From: Oreohelix idahoensis
Lineage: Eukaryota; Mollusca; Gastropoda; Stylommatophora; Oreohelicidae
Length of the DNA stretch: 64,000 nucleotides
Direction: 5' to 3'
Assembly: GCA_024509875.1 (NCBI GenBank)
Contig: JAMPIV010004907.1
Coordinates: 127,501-191,500 of the forward strand
This document shows positions 15,863 through 28,636 of this stretch, piece after piece. The notes under the pieces were generated by a model. That model did no database searches, had not been told where the DNA came from, and was given only the letters and a program-made list of their open reading frames with translations. The stretch's first letter is position 1. Each line of letters begins with the position of its first letter. The position numbers were made by a program, and so were the translations under genes.

Positions 15863-17699
15863 CGCAAAAAATGGAACATCATTTATGAAAGAAGAGAGTG
15901 TGACGTCATATTTGTCCAAACCCCTCCCCTTTCCACACAGTGTGACAAAATGTTTGACCCCCCTCCCCCTATCACCGCGTGATGTCATATTTGGACGACC
16001 ACTTGGTTGAAATAAAATGTTTTCTTTAGTATGGTGAGTGACTAAAGTTTAAAAGTTTAAAGTTGTCAAACATAAACCTAGAGTTGAGTATCTTTGACTG
16101 TCTTACCAACGTTTTTCTGCATGAATGTCAGTGCGTCTGGCCTGGAAGAAAACTGACTTTTTAATCTCTTATTTCACCTTCTTAATATCTTGTGAGTTAA
16201 GCAATGGAAGGTCCGGGGGAGAGGGCCATTGCTGTGTTGCGCTAGGGCATCAGTTGGCCTTACTCCGGCACTAGCAAAACAAACAATAAAAAGTCACAAA
16301 ATACTAAGGCCATTTCAACAGCCTACATTCAGAGTTCTCACATCAAGTGGAAATTTTGTTGGGCGACATTTAACATGACCTTAACCTTGTAACATCACTA
16401 TCAAGTTGTACGGCTACAGGAAAACCTTCAAATTGTTTTCAGTGGCGGATCTAGCAATTGTCCCAGGGTGAGGCTCCCCTCGCTCCGCTCCTGATTTAGA
16501 CATATTTTAGACAATTAAGAAACAGAATAATGAATTTTTAAAATATGTGGCAACTTCATAGTTTTATTATACATTAACTCAAAAATATTCATTTTTATAA
16601 TTAAAAAAATGATTTATTACATAATTACATAAAAGGTACCACGACAAAATTTGATAAAAGTCCAAACAAATTTTATATTGTGGCAAAACATTTGTTTGAT
16701 TTCGGATTGGCCGCCCGATATTGTAATTATCCGCCTCTGGTTACGAAGTCCAAAGTTTTTGCGGCTAGAGTGATGCCCCCTTGTGTCGCCTGCCTGGCGC
16801 CGTCTTTTGTCGCATTGTTATATGGCGATTTTCTTTATTGTCTCATTGTCCCATCTCGCGGAATTACTTGCAAATTGCATTTGTAACCTTTAGGGTACTA
16901 ACCATTATCCAGTACCAGATATGTTTTAATTCGTCCGTCGTTCGACCTAACGATTATTTACATTTAAGTCCCTAGTGGAGGAATACTGGAGCGGTTGATA
17001 TGAAATAAAGGTTTTCGAAGTCCAAGGGGGTTGGGGGGGGGGGGGGGGGGGAGGAGAGACCCCGTCGTCACCCTATTGAATCCGCCGATTGCTTATTGTT
17101 GATGTGGCAAGTACTCACAACGTTTTCAAAAGATCTCGCGAGAAGACTGAGCTAACATATTATTATTCTGTTTATGTGTACTCTAAATATATGGCAAATA
17201 CAGTTAGGCTTCAATCTTTTACTCATGTTATTGAATAAGCTTTAAGACTCAATTGATTCCTTCAATGGGCGATAATACCTATCGTTTTCGTGAGTGAATT
17301 GCTGGAGTTGTTTCCCACTTTCAATGCTCCATTCACAAGTTCAGAGTTCACACTTCCAGCTGAACCACGCGTGGACGGAAAATCACGATGTCTGATCTGG
17401 AAAAACACCCCCGAACACAGGCATTCCCAGAACATCTCTCCAGCAACGGCAACTAACACCTGGGATGGGATGGGATTGTTATTACTGCTGGTGTGGCATA
17501 TACATATAATAAACAGTTTGTTCAAAATTATTTTCTTTTTTTTTTTTCCATTTCATGTGTCTTTGCTTGTTTCGAGATAAACATTCTCAGATTACTCCTA
17601 GCAAGATAGCAGTAAGGGAAACGGAAAAGGTAGTCCTAATAGCAAACATTGCCGTAAGGGAGTGAAGTGTTATAGATTTCACCTATACCAGGTCTCAGT
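15863..17699. other. Unassigned sequence with poly-G
   Basis: No coding similarity. A 19-base poly-G run lies at 17033-17051. Short ORFs at 16680-16975 and 17262-17580 are unconvincing. Confidence 0.45.
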
Positions 17700-17885
17700 T
17701 TTATGAGGTGAGATGATTGGTGCCCCTTCTCGTAGCCTTTGCCTTCTCATACTCAAGAGCAGAATTGGGTACCCATTTACAGTTGGGTAAACTCCAGTGT
17801 AGAGCTACCTGGTTTCGAACCTGTTAACTTTGTCTCGAGAAACAAGCACGATCTAAACGATCTGCCACTCGACGCTCGCACGATT
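17700..17885 (-). mobile_element. tRNA-derived SINE, antisense
   Basis: The reverse complement begins GAGTGGCAGATCGTTTAGAT (A-box-like), then CAGGTTCGAAACC (good B-box), then GTTTACCCAACTGTAAATGG and CCAATTCTGCTCTTGAG, the same body as the SINE at 8.0-8.2 kb. This is a pol III type retroposon. Its boundaries are approximate. Confidence 0.75.
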
Positions 17886-17921
17886 GCATACATAACCATA
17901 TAGGCCAAAGATAATTTAGAT

Positions 17922-18145
17922 GTAAATAAATATTAGACAAACATAAAGGTATGTTTTCAGGCACTCGTAAGAAATAAAGAAGTAGAAAACTAGACAACAG
18001 AAAAACAACAGACGTGAGTAAGCCACTCACTCACTCCTGGGTAAGCCACTCATGTCTGTTGTTTTTCTGTTGTCTAGTTATCTACTTCTTTATTTCTTAC
18101 GAGTGCCTGAAGACACACCTTTATGTTTGTCTAATATTTATTTAC
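17922..18145. repeat. Fold-back inverted repeat
   Basis: The left arm 17922-18013 and right arm 18054-18145 are near-perfect reverse complements over 92 bases, with a 40-base spacer containing two TAAGCCACTC copies. The arms contain GTAAATAAATATTAGACAAA and its complement. No transposase is present. It may be a MITE-like fold-back or a local inverted duplication next to the SINE. Confidence 0.9.
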
Positions 18146-18510
18146 TGTTTACAGGCCTCGGGTTTCCCTTCCTTATGTGTTATAAATGTTTATATAATTT
18201 AGATGCCCCGCCCTTACACAAAAAACGGGTGGGGAGGGGGGGTGAGGGAGGAAACTATTGCAGGGGGGAGGGGGGAAGAGAACAACTTCTTTTCTCAACA
18301 AGTTTTCATTTTATTTGATGCTAATGTTACTCGTTAAGTCATTGACTTTTTTTTTTTTTTTTAAATAGACCACTATCAAATTTAATCATCACTGAATACT
18401 GTGCCTACTGGCGTTCGCGATCACGTCTTTCAATTTCTTACATTCTTGGTGTCATGAAACGCCATGGTATGGTAATATTTTCATGTATTTTAATATAGCG
18501 AGATGATAGG
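18146..18510. other. Unassigned sequence
   Basis: It contains a G-rich purine stretch (about 18225-18280) and a T-run at about 18348-18362. No gene is seen. Confidence 0.5.
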
Positions 18511-18797
18511 TTGTACACACTATTCTTGTGTTATTTGGTTGTACACACTATTCTTGTGTTATTTGGTTGTACACACTATTCTTGTGTTGTGTGGTTGTAC
18601 ACACTACTCTTGTGTTATTTGGTTATACACACTATTCTTGTGTTATGTGGTTGTACACACTACTCTTGTGTTATTTGGTTGTACACACTACTTTTGTGTT
18701 ATTTGGTTGTACACACTATTCTTGTGTTATTTGGATGTACACACTATTCTTGTGTTATTTGATTGTACATAATATTCTTGTGTTATTTTGTTGTACG
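18511..18797. repeat. 28-bp minisatellite
   Basis: About ten tandem copies of a 28-bp unit starting TTGTACACACTATTCTTGTG and ending TTATTTGG. Because 28 is not a multiple of three and the unit has no stop, all three + frames stay open. The resulting ORFs (CGCTHYSCVIWLYTLFLCY-type) are not genes. Confidence 0.95.
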
Positions 18798-21049
<2,252 letters not shown>

Positions 21050-21310
21050 GGGTCATCAAATGGTTGAGAACCACTGGTTCACCTAGTGCCCATAGAGCAG
21101 TATTTTAATTCTGGAGTCACTGTCAACAATGGTTTGAGAACCACCGGGTAATAGTTTCCTATGCTGCTTTAACATGGTGGGGTGTCATTGCTGCCAAAGT
21201 CTGAGAACCAATGATTTACATTCTTGCTTACTCGAGCAGTAAATCATTTGGAGGGTAGTCATGGTCTCAAGGCTTGAGAACTGCTGACTTACATTTTGTC
21301 AGTCAAGTGG
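21050..21310. repeat. Degenerate tandem repeat with GAGAACCA core
   Basis: Four spaced blocks resemble GGTTGAGAACCACTGGTT, TTTGAGAACCACCGGGTA, GTCTGAGAACCAATGATTTA and GCTTGAGAACTGCTGACTTA, about 60-80 bases apart. They are old and diverged. Confidence 0.55.
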
Positions 21311-24290
21311 TAAATTCATTAAATAGCTAAATAATTGCAAGCATTCTTAAAGTCCTGGTTCCTGTAGAAAATAACATTCATATAACTGATAATAAAATAG
21401 TTCTTCAATCATCAAACATGGTATGTGCATAAGATTGCATTAAATACATATAAAGAACATTCCATGATGCAAAAATTAATCTCCCATATTTGACAAAGGG
21501 AGAAGAAGTGATTGAGAACACTTGTATCAAGTTTGTAGTCTTGACAGAGAACACTGAAGCCTTATCAGAATAGAAAATAGAAGGACCACTAATACACTTC
21601 TGTTTTGCTTGGATCAATATGCATATCTCAAAGTAACAACAATAATAAACATCAATTATAATAAAGATCAGTGGTTAATTAGGTCTATGACCTCAGCAAA
21701 CTCATACATTAGTTTGAGTGATCTGTAAATATACAAATAACAGTTATTTTCACTGAAAATGGAAATGCATTTAAACTTTAACAAAAAGTTACTGCAAAAG
21801 TAAGCTGTGGATAAACATTTGATTATTCATGTTATAAAATTATCAGTATTAGATTCTACTTACTTCGCTCAACTGAATTCACTACAAATATTTCGCAACA
21901 GTAATGCCCACTCTAGGGCCCATAGATTCCGTCTCCTTCGAAGGATGGTAGCGGTCTAATGGCTTAAAATTCCCTCCCAAAATTCCAGCTGTATTTTTGG
22001 GTCGACCTCTTGGGTGGCATTGTTGCAAATTCTATTTTGGTCGCAGGGATATCAAGTTAACTTCATTAAACTCGCCCTAGTATCCACTGCGTACTTGTCC
22101 AGTTTGTGACACCAAGAAAGGCGGTCGACTTCCGGTCTGTTCGTAACACAATGTTTTCCACCTTCGACTTTCGCTGGTGGGGGAATAATTTATTACCTTT
22201 TGGCCATGTGAATCCTGAGGCTAGCGAATACTGTGAAATATACGACTAGAGAGAGAGACTTTTGGTTTCTTATCTAATGATATGAGAAATTTGTGGAGGG
22301 ATAAAATAATAGACAGAAGAAAAAGTCGGGAAGAAGTCGTTACACGACATTACTCTTAAACTTGAGACTGGACTGGTGACAAATATGATGATAAGACTTC
22401 AGTCCCACAAATAATTACTCAGCACTAGGCACGGTATCTACTTACTGACGAATAAAAGTAGATTTGCACGCAGGACATAGTCTATGACACTATCACTTTT
22501 GGGTAACTACAACTTGAAAAGTATATTTGACCTCAAGACTATCTGGCCATTGATGGTTGACTGGGTCAATGATACTCTGGTTTTGGTGAATGGCTTTGTT
22601 GCGCTTCAGTACTATCTGAAGATTTGCTCTGAGTACTGTTGTGTACCAATGGCTGACTGGGCCAATAAGTACGCTGGCGAGATATGGTGAAAGACTTAGA
22701 GGTCTTTAGAACCACCAACATTTTTTCAGACACACCCCGTGAGATATGTGGAAGCACAGTGGTGTGTGTAAAGAGCTATCTAACGAGAGATGTAGGGAAA
22801 ACCCTTCTCTCTCTCTCTCCGTTGACGACAGTAGTCCTTGCATATGCCGAAGCTGTCAGTCTAACGCCTGTCACAACTGGTGAGAAAACCCTGGCTGAAG
22901 ATTAGTTTATTACAGCGGTTTCTGCTTGGTTTCTCTCTCTGCGCAGAATTTCAGGTCGTTCTCTCGCTCGTTCAGGTGGTAAATTAATATCACGCAATTT
23001 TCACAATTTAAATTATCTAACGTTTCATTATGCTGTACTTAGTTTATATTTAACATTCCGGCTAAATTTTGGGTCACCAAATGATGCTAAACTTTGCTGA
23101 TGCACGTAGCATGCAGAACGTTTGACATCGCGCGCCCTGCGTTTCAAATCTAACAATGTCACAAAAAAAGGTAGGGGGAGGGATGCAAATTCCCCACCGT
23201 ACTTGTCTGATACAGTTTGTAGAAACACATTTTGCAAATATGAACAATTTAAATATTATGTGTGACGATTTAAATATTATGTGTGAAAGATCTTTATCGT
23301 TATATCACACTAGTCAACTGTGCAATGGTAAGATCTCAACATGTTACACCTCAGTGGCAATCATACTGTTGGGTCACTAGTACGGCTAATCGATCTCTGA
23401 GCGTTAGCCATGCAACTCGAGAACTGGGATGTTGCCTGCGGGGATGATTCGGGGTCTTGATTAGTGCTAACCCTCAAATTCACATGAGCAGTGTGAATTA
23501 TATTGCATCTCACGAGTTACTGTGGAACCTGAGTCTGAACTGCTACTCTATTCCAGTAAGACGTCTAGATCAATATTCTACGAATGCTCCCTGTAAAGAA
23601 AGTTATCCCCAGGTCGTTTTGTTAGTTAAGTCGGAACCGTATTTGGTAAAAAATGTCCGAACTCCGACTCCGAATTTTTAGACATATGACTAGTTTAAAA
23701 ATAAAAACTGTAATCGGAGTCGGACTTCTAAATTTCAGGAACCGGGGTCTGAAAATTTTTGACCGACTCCATAACCTGGTTATCACCATTATTAAACGTC
23801 AGCTCCTGTCGTGTAGCAGGTTTATCTTTATCGCTCTATCCTTTCCAACATCTTTCTTATTTTATTTTCTCCCACATTTTGCTCTTTCATCGTGGTTAAA
23901 GTAATCTTTCTTGATCACGACTTGTATCTAACTTCAAACTTCTTTGATTTATGTTCCCACCTTGTGGAACACACCTGGCCCCATCAAAAAATTTGAAACC
24001 CACATGGCTATTGTAAGAATTCTTTGGTACCTAAATCCACTGTCAAGAGTCGGGACACGCCGGCTTGGCAATAGAGAGAATCTGATCCCCTGTTCAAAAA
24101 AACCTGAGTCGGGACAATGGCGAAGGCGCTGCCGAGAGACAACAAAGGGCGGCCGACGGACAACATAGGACACGCGTGACACGCAGAAAGTGGATAATAA
24201 ATGGAGAGATTAAAAAGTATGCACGAAAGAATGACTCAACAATAGACAGAAGACTTTGTGACAGGAGGAGGCGGAGAATTTTTTGCAGTA
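21311..24290. other. Unassigned sequence
   Basis: No coding similarity. Notable small items are a CT run at 22807-22820 and an imperfect inverted stretch around CGGAGTCGG / CCGACTCC at about 23655-23770. Confidence 0.4.
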
Positions 24291-24600
24291 GCGTGCCAAT
24301 CATTAACACACGTTTGTCCTGCAAACGGACAGGCTATGCGGATTGCGAAAAGCCAACCCAGTTTTGGCCAGTGACATTCGCTGACAGGGCGCGAAAGGCG
24401 TAAATGCAAAAGCCACAATATGGGGGCCTTGCGATTGGTTTGTAGGCGGAGATATACGTCACTCATCCAATGTCGGAACACATTGGTAACCAGAAATATA
24501 ATGTACCGCGAAGTTCGCCAGAGATCAGTACGACGTGTCCAATATCGTGGTGCAGAAAACGTTTCCCAAGAGCTGAGCCTGAATAAACTTGTTCATTCCT
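24291..24600 (+). promoter_or_regulatory. CCAAT-rich promoter-like segment
   Basis: Several CCAAT or inverted CCAAT boxes (TGCCAATCA about 24294, CGATTGGTTT about 24432, CATCCAATGT about 24464, CATTGGTAA about 24482), a CRE-like TACGTCAC (about 24455) and a weak TATA (AAATATAATG about 24494) precede an AATAAA at 24582-24587. The compact promoter plus poly(A) layout resembles an LTR, but I did not find terminal repeats. Confidence 0.35.
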
Positions 24601-25680
24601 GTGTTGATAATTAATTCAAATCTGTGAAGTTTATAGTGTTCTTAAGGAGTTTGCAAAGGGAAAAGGTTAGTAAATCTTTTAAAAGCTATTAATAATTTTC
24701 CTTAGTCTTTAGTTAAGATTTACTTTTGCACTTAACATCATAGCTAAATATGCGGAGGACAGTTTTCAATTAATTCTTCTCGTAAATTATTAATTAAATA
24801 AAAGATTTTTCCTCTAGGATGAGATGATAGGAGGTAATTCATAGTTCTTACTTCGCCTTCATCTAGATTGTTAGATCATCGCCTCATGTCATCCATAATC
24901 ATTGTCAGAGAATTGAGAACAGAGGGATCAGTATGGAATTATTATAGGAGAAAGTCAACGATTGGTATTAGACGTGAAACTTACGAAGTCACTTTGTGTT
25001 TTCAGGCCAACAGAAGTCTGAGTCTACACATTTCGTGTTTGATGCCTAACCGGAAGGAAGCTAGTAAAGTGTACGTCCGGAGAGCAGAGTTCACAAAATA
25101 GATCATCCTTCACTTCCTAAGTTATAGGTAAGATTTCTCGCCCACGTTTTAAAAAGTGGATGCGCAGCCATTTTATTAACCTGCTTTTCAGGTGCCCAGA
25201 AGTTGATTCTCATATTTACATAAAGTTCAACTCACTCAATAACGTACTCCCTGAGTCAAGAGTACATGCTCCCAAGCGGATTCTCATAATTATTTCAAAC
25301 TCAACTCTTTCATAAGACGGTATTTTATGAATCAAGATTCCATATTTACAAGATGATTCGCATATACAGCTAGAAAGTTTAACTCATTCCAAAGCATATT
25401 TTATGAATCAAGAGCACATACTCAAGTAGATGAGTCTACATACCAAGATCATTTCGTAAAGATCTCCAGTCTAGCCAGTACCTTTCAGAGATTAGACAGC
25501 AGACATTTTCCTAAGGCAACTGTCAACGGTTTGTCAACGCTACAGAGATATTGCCAAACATTGAAGGACTGTACATCGTCCAAGATCTCATTACAACATT
25601 AGTTTTCATCAGTGCGTCCTCGTCTTGGAGATAACCCACACAACATACGAAGTATTATAGTAGGGAGGTTTCGGTTAGTA
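24601..25680. other. Unassigned sequence
   Basis: No gene or repeat family is recognised. Several weakly repeated phrases occur (for example CATATTTACA and ATGAATCAAGA between 25200 and 25420). Confidence 0.4.
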
Positions 25681-25777
25681 TTCTGCAGGATGCGCGTGAC
25701 TTTTATATAGTAAAATATACCGATCGATTCTGCAGGATGCGCGTGACTTTTTATATAAGGAAATACTCCGATCGATA
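25681..25777. repeat. 47-bp tandem duplication with TATA motif
   Basis: Two copies of TTCTGCAGGATGCGCGTGAC...TATATA...CCGATCGAT begin at 25681 and 25728. The second copy contains TTATATAAGGAAATA, nearly the same string as the TATA cassettes at 26884 and 27169. Confidence 0.85.
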
Positions 25778-26027
25778 ATGGCGGCGTGGGTTAGTAAGTA
25801 GTTATTGTGATGGTATTTTAAGTGTTGTGTATGACTCAGCAGTGTGTTGATATATTTCATTATTCAGGTGTTACAACATATATACAACATATATATATAA
25901 CAACATACATGCAAAATATATTTTACAACATGTAGACAACATTTATACAAAAAAGGCCAAGGCTTTTTAATATAGTTGTAATAAATATATTTAATGATCT
26001 CTTTTAAAAGAATACGAAAATGTCAAT

Positions 26028-26753
26028 CTAAATCTCTAGTTTCAGACGGTTTGTAGCTCTTTGCTTCTTCGGTGGTGGTTGTTTATAGACATCGTCCTGT
26101 TGATTGTCTATGGTTGGAGTTGATGTAGGGGTACAAGGGTTGGTGTTGTTAAGAGGACACCAACTCGGTTCTGGGAATATTGGTTGATTTTATTTTTTTT
26201 TTCGTACGCCCGCTAATACTCGAGGCAAAATCTCAGGTTATTATTAATGTCTAACCTGACATTGATTTTACGTGAGTATCCCTTTTCTTGTACATAGACA
26301 GGTGTCCCTCGCCATTCAGGCAGATACTCGCCGATTTCGGGGGTACCCACTAGAGCTGGGTCGGCTCAGGAGCCGCCAATCCCTGGTCGACGACACTCCT
26401 TCAAATGTCTTCGCCAGGTCTCGAGTTAATCCAGTCCAATTCCCGGTCGACGAAAAATCCTCAAATGCCGTCGCCCGGGTTTGATCCTGGATAACCCGGT
26501 CGCCAGAGCGGTGTTGTAACTACTACGCTAGCGCAGCTCCTATTGGTTGATAACAACTGGAGTAGATGTAGTGGTCAAACGTGTTACTGGGGCAAGTAGT
26601 AGGACAGGTACATGTGTTTGGTAACTGTAGTCGGTCAAATTCGGCGAGGATTTAGCCCTGTAAAGCCAGCAGATGTTCAAATTCAGGGCGAGTCAACGTA
26701 ATGCCGATTTTGGTAGGAAACTTTAGATATGATTCACCAAAGTATTTTCGCAT
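26028..26753 (-). pseudogene. PC4-like (p15) transcription coactivator family gene, broken by a stop and a SINE
   Basis: From ATG at 26753 the minus strand reads MRKYFGESYLKFPTKIGI then TLTRPEFEHLLALQG. This matches the single-stranded-DNA-binding PC4 fold pattern (R-K-Y-F, P-T-K-x-G-I-x-L-T). A TAA at 26652-26654 interrupts. The same frame then continues (ILAEFDRLQLPNTC...) to a SINE at 26189-26540, and resumes beyond it to a proline- and lysine-rich tail QPPPKKQRATNRLKLEI ending at 26028. The KKQR tail suggests a nuclear or DNA-binding protein. PC4-like proteins are found in several DNA viruses and host nuclei. A CRE/TATA cassette lies about 130 bases upstream. The family call rests on about 33 residues. 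Confidence 0.55.
26189..26540 (-). mobile_element. tRNA-derived SINE with 11-bp target duplication
   Basis: Flanked by exact TATTGGTTGAT copies (26178-26188 and 26541-26551). The reverse complement starts GGAGCTGCGCTAGCGTAGTA (tRNA-like), has a B-box-like region and a body with GGCTCCTGAGCCGACCCAG and GTGGGTACC. It ends in an A-rich tail (T-run at 26189-26202 on the + strand). An internal near-duplication (GTCGACCGGGAATTGG / GTCGACCAGGGATTGG) is visible. It inserted into a PC4-like reading frame. Confidence 0.88.
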
Positions 26754-26883
26754 GATTCATGTTACAGAGAAAGATGGCTAATGAGCGTGGTGTGGTGTGG
26801 GTGATTGTGGTTTTTTCTGGTGTTTTGTGTGTAGGTACTGATGAGAATATAGGGGTGAGAGAAAAAAAAACTGGGAGCAATGG

Positions 26884-26907
26884 TTTATATAAGGAAATAT
26901 GACGTCA
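26884..26907 (-). promoter_or_regulatory. CRE-TATA cassette 1
   Basis: Read on the minus strand, TGACGTCA (26907-26900) is followed by ATTTCC and TTATATAAACC (26892-26884). It points toward the PC4-like start codon at 26753. The same cassette with flanking CCGATAAAATGGGG and AGGCTAATTATTGTCGTTAG recurs at 27169-27192 and, inverted, at 51676-51700. Confidence 0.6.
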
Positions 26908-26999
26908 AAAAAAACCGATAAAATGGGGGAGCAAAGGCTAATTATTGTCGTTAGTTGGTCAGTGGGGTTTTTAATGGACAGTGTATTGATGCTGACTGG

Positions 27000-27305
27000 C
27001 GGGGGTGATAGCTCATTGGTGTATTGGCGTGGGAGTAAGACAATGTGTAAGCACGCACATACAGATATATACGACATCTAAAGCAAACAGAGGCGTAATA
27101 AGTGTTTATATATAAATTTTTTATTATCACTGCGGAGGTTTCGAGTCGCATTTTGGGGGAGGAATGGGTTTATATAATGAAATATGACGTCAAGACCGAT
27201 AAAATGGGGAAGGAAAGGCTAATTATTGTCGTTAGGTGGTCGGTGGGGTTTTTTAATGGAGAGAGCGGGGGGTAGTGATTTTGGTTTTGTTTGGTGTTTT
27301 TGTGT
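27000..27305. repeat. Outer inverted repeat, left member
   Basis: This segment matches the reverse complement of about 51555-51870 across the CRE-TATA cassette and an adjoining stretch (CGACTCGAAACCTCCGCAGT on the minus strand; CACTTATTACGCCTCTGTTT). Differences are modest, so the two are clear relatives in opposite orientation. Confidence 0.85.
27169..27192 (-). promoter_or_regulatory. CRE-TATA cassette 2
   Basis: A second copy of TGACGTCA (27192-27185) plus TATA (TTATATAAAC, minus strand), embedded in the same 80-90 base context as cassette 1 about 285 bases away. The neighbouring GTGTGTAGGTA-TGATGAGAAT block is also duplicated (26830-26870 and 27303-27345). Confidence 0.6.
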
Positions 27306-27451
27306 GTAGGTATTGATGAGAATATAGGGGTGAGAGAAAAAAACCATGTAAGAGAGAATACAAATCTACACGAAGTGAGACAAATTTTTTTTTTAATTTA
27401 TATATTTTTATTTATATAATAAGTGGGTGTAGAGGTGGTCACCCGGCGAGG

Positions 27452-27703
27452 TTAGTCTGGTTGACCTTGTTGTCGTCCCTCTCGACGATGAATATAACGT
27501 ATAAGGGTTCTCCTTACGACATCTAGGGTTAGGCGGACGAGACCCTTACGCGAGATCACCCGCAGGAGGACCTCTTCTAGATGTATATTTATCAGATCAT
27601 CGAGGGTTGTTGTCAGGCAGGAGTGGGCTTCCTGATTGGGCTGCTCCTCCACACACCCCACACAGTACACAGGTCGGTTCTCACTGAGCGAAGCTAAGAA
27701 AAA
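27452..27703 (-). pseudogene. Small CxxC protein fragment next to PolB
   Basis: The minus-strand frame reads YCVGCVEEQPNQEAHSCL followed by TTLDDLINIHLEEVLLRVIS and a basic end (RRTLIRYIHRREGRQQGQPD). The C-x2-C plus H-x2-C spacing suggests a zinc-binding head. I recall a similar C-G-C...P-x-Q-x-x-H-x-C-L pattern near protein-primed PolB genes in invertebrate genomes, but cannot confirm it here. No ATG begins the frame (only GTG), so it may be a partial exon or a relic. Confidence 0.45.
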
Positions 27704-27824
27704 GACCTATTCTTTTTATGTAAAAATATTACGGAGAATTTCCGTTTTTGGGTGAGCACATCAAAAGTCTATCTTATTGTGATGTTTATTAAATTTGAAA
27801 AGACCAACCTGGCTCAAGATTGTT

Positions 27825-27990
27825 ACTCAGATCGGGAAATCCCACAAGAGCTGACGTATTTTTTTTTTTGTTCTTATTACAACGACTAACTGTTTTACCC
27901 TCACTAGTAATAAACTCGGATCGATGGTCGGCGCAAAACTTCGCGAGGGGAACCATTGATCGTATTCTTTATCTAAGGAAAACATTATAC
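27825..27990 (-). pseudogene. PolB fragment, WFP/NKNN block, left copy
   Basis: This block is the reverse counterpart of the end of the DTDS fragment at about 30830-30990 and of 50755-50900. It includes the CAATGGTT-CC-CTCGCGA string, the GCGCCGACCAT-CGATCC string, GTTAGTCGTTGTAATAAGAA and a terminal CTTGTGGGATTTCCCGATCT. Stops interrupt the frame here. It lies just 3' of the PolB C-terminus, so the PolB pieces are not in the normal order. Confidence 0.7.
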
Positions 27991-28021
27991 GAACAGGACA
28001 CAAAATGGAAGAGAGCTATTT

Positions 28022-28377
28022 TTAGATGGAAAGAGGTGAAGTGGTTACGTTATCGTTGTGGACATGTCTTTTTATGTAAAGAAATGACAGGGACTTTCTG
28101 TGTTGTTCGTATGAGTAGACGGCTGAATTGTGTGTTCTAAAACCGGCATTTTTCCCGCCCTGCGCTTGTTGTTTAGTGAGAACCTCCAAAAACGTGTTTT
28201 TGTCTAAGGTGGTGTGATGTTTCTTGAGTCGTTTCGTGATAGTCTTATCGTACTCGCCGAAACAGTTGTAAGTTTTACTACATAAAGATACGATCCCCCT
28301 ACCTTCGTATTCTAGTCCCGGGGGTTCTCTTATCAAATAAATTCACCTCGCCACAGCTATTGCAACGACTAACTGTT
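28022..28377 (-). pseudogene. Family B (protein-primed) DNA polymerase C-terminal fragment, left copy
   Basis: The minus strand carries NLFDKRTPG, then after a frame change EYEGRGIVSLCSKTYNCFGE, an ITKRLKKH segment, EVLTKQQAQGGKNAGF and YSYEQHRKSLSFLY ending in TSPLSI. In Polinton/adintovirus-type PolB the catalytic DTDS is followed by a TPGLF-like step and a CSKTY(F/Y)CFG lysine-rich block. The order here matches the C-terminal palm/thumb end. There is a frameshift near 28335. A diverged partner lies at 50336-50695 on the + strand. Confidence 0.8.
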
Positions 28378-28636
28378 TTTTTTCCTCGAATGAGGTCGCA
28401 TTTTTTTCCTCGCATGAGGTTGCATTTACAATCGCCCAACCCCCGCCAAGGCCGGTTAGTAGGCGCATGTCCAAACACAACAAGACCCAATGACGCACAA
28501 GTGTCATTGTAGTGATCCTCCGTGTTTTCACACAAAAGACCTCCTGATCCTTTGTGTTAAACCGGCCCTGGCCAAGATACTTTGAACTTAGGCGAAAGGC
28601 CGAGAAACGAAAACAGATTTTCTCCTGCAGTTCCAT
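28378..28636 (-). other. U2-headed conserved non-coding block, left copy
   Basis: This 260-base block precedes the PolB C-terminal fragment and is conserved in the right copy (50049-50335). Shared phrases include ACAATGACACTTGTGCGTCA and GGACATGCGCCTACTAACCG. It contains two GCGAGGAAAAAAA phrases. It is open in two minus frames, but neither translation is recognisable. Confidence 0.6.
28574..28612 (-). ncRNA. U2 snRNA 5'-end-like sequence, left copy (diverged)
   Basis: The minus strand reads TTTCTCGGCCTTTCGCCTAA then GTTCAAAGTAT, a diverged version of the U2 snRNA 5' end seen better at 50074-50108. Mutations lie in the GGCCTTTTGGCTAAGATC core. It is not a functional U2 gene. Confidence 0.6.

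Noticed and set aside
18511..18797. Regular 28-bp repeats resembling a CRISPR array, with three open frames
   Set aside because: The units are contiguous without unique spacers, and the DNA is clearly eukaryotic. It is a minisatellite.
24291..24660. Solo LTR
   Set aside because: Promoter and poly(A) signals are suggestive, but I found no paired terminal repeat or target duplication, so it is only listed as promoter-like.
27820..28140. 106-codon + strand ORF
   Set aside because: It is the opposite strand of the PolB fragments, which explain the conservation.
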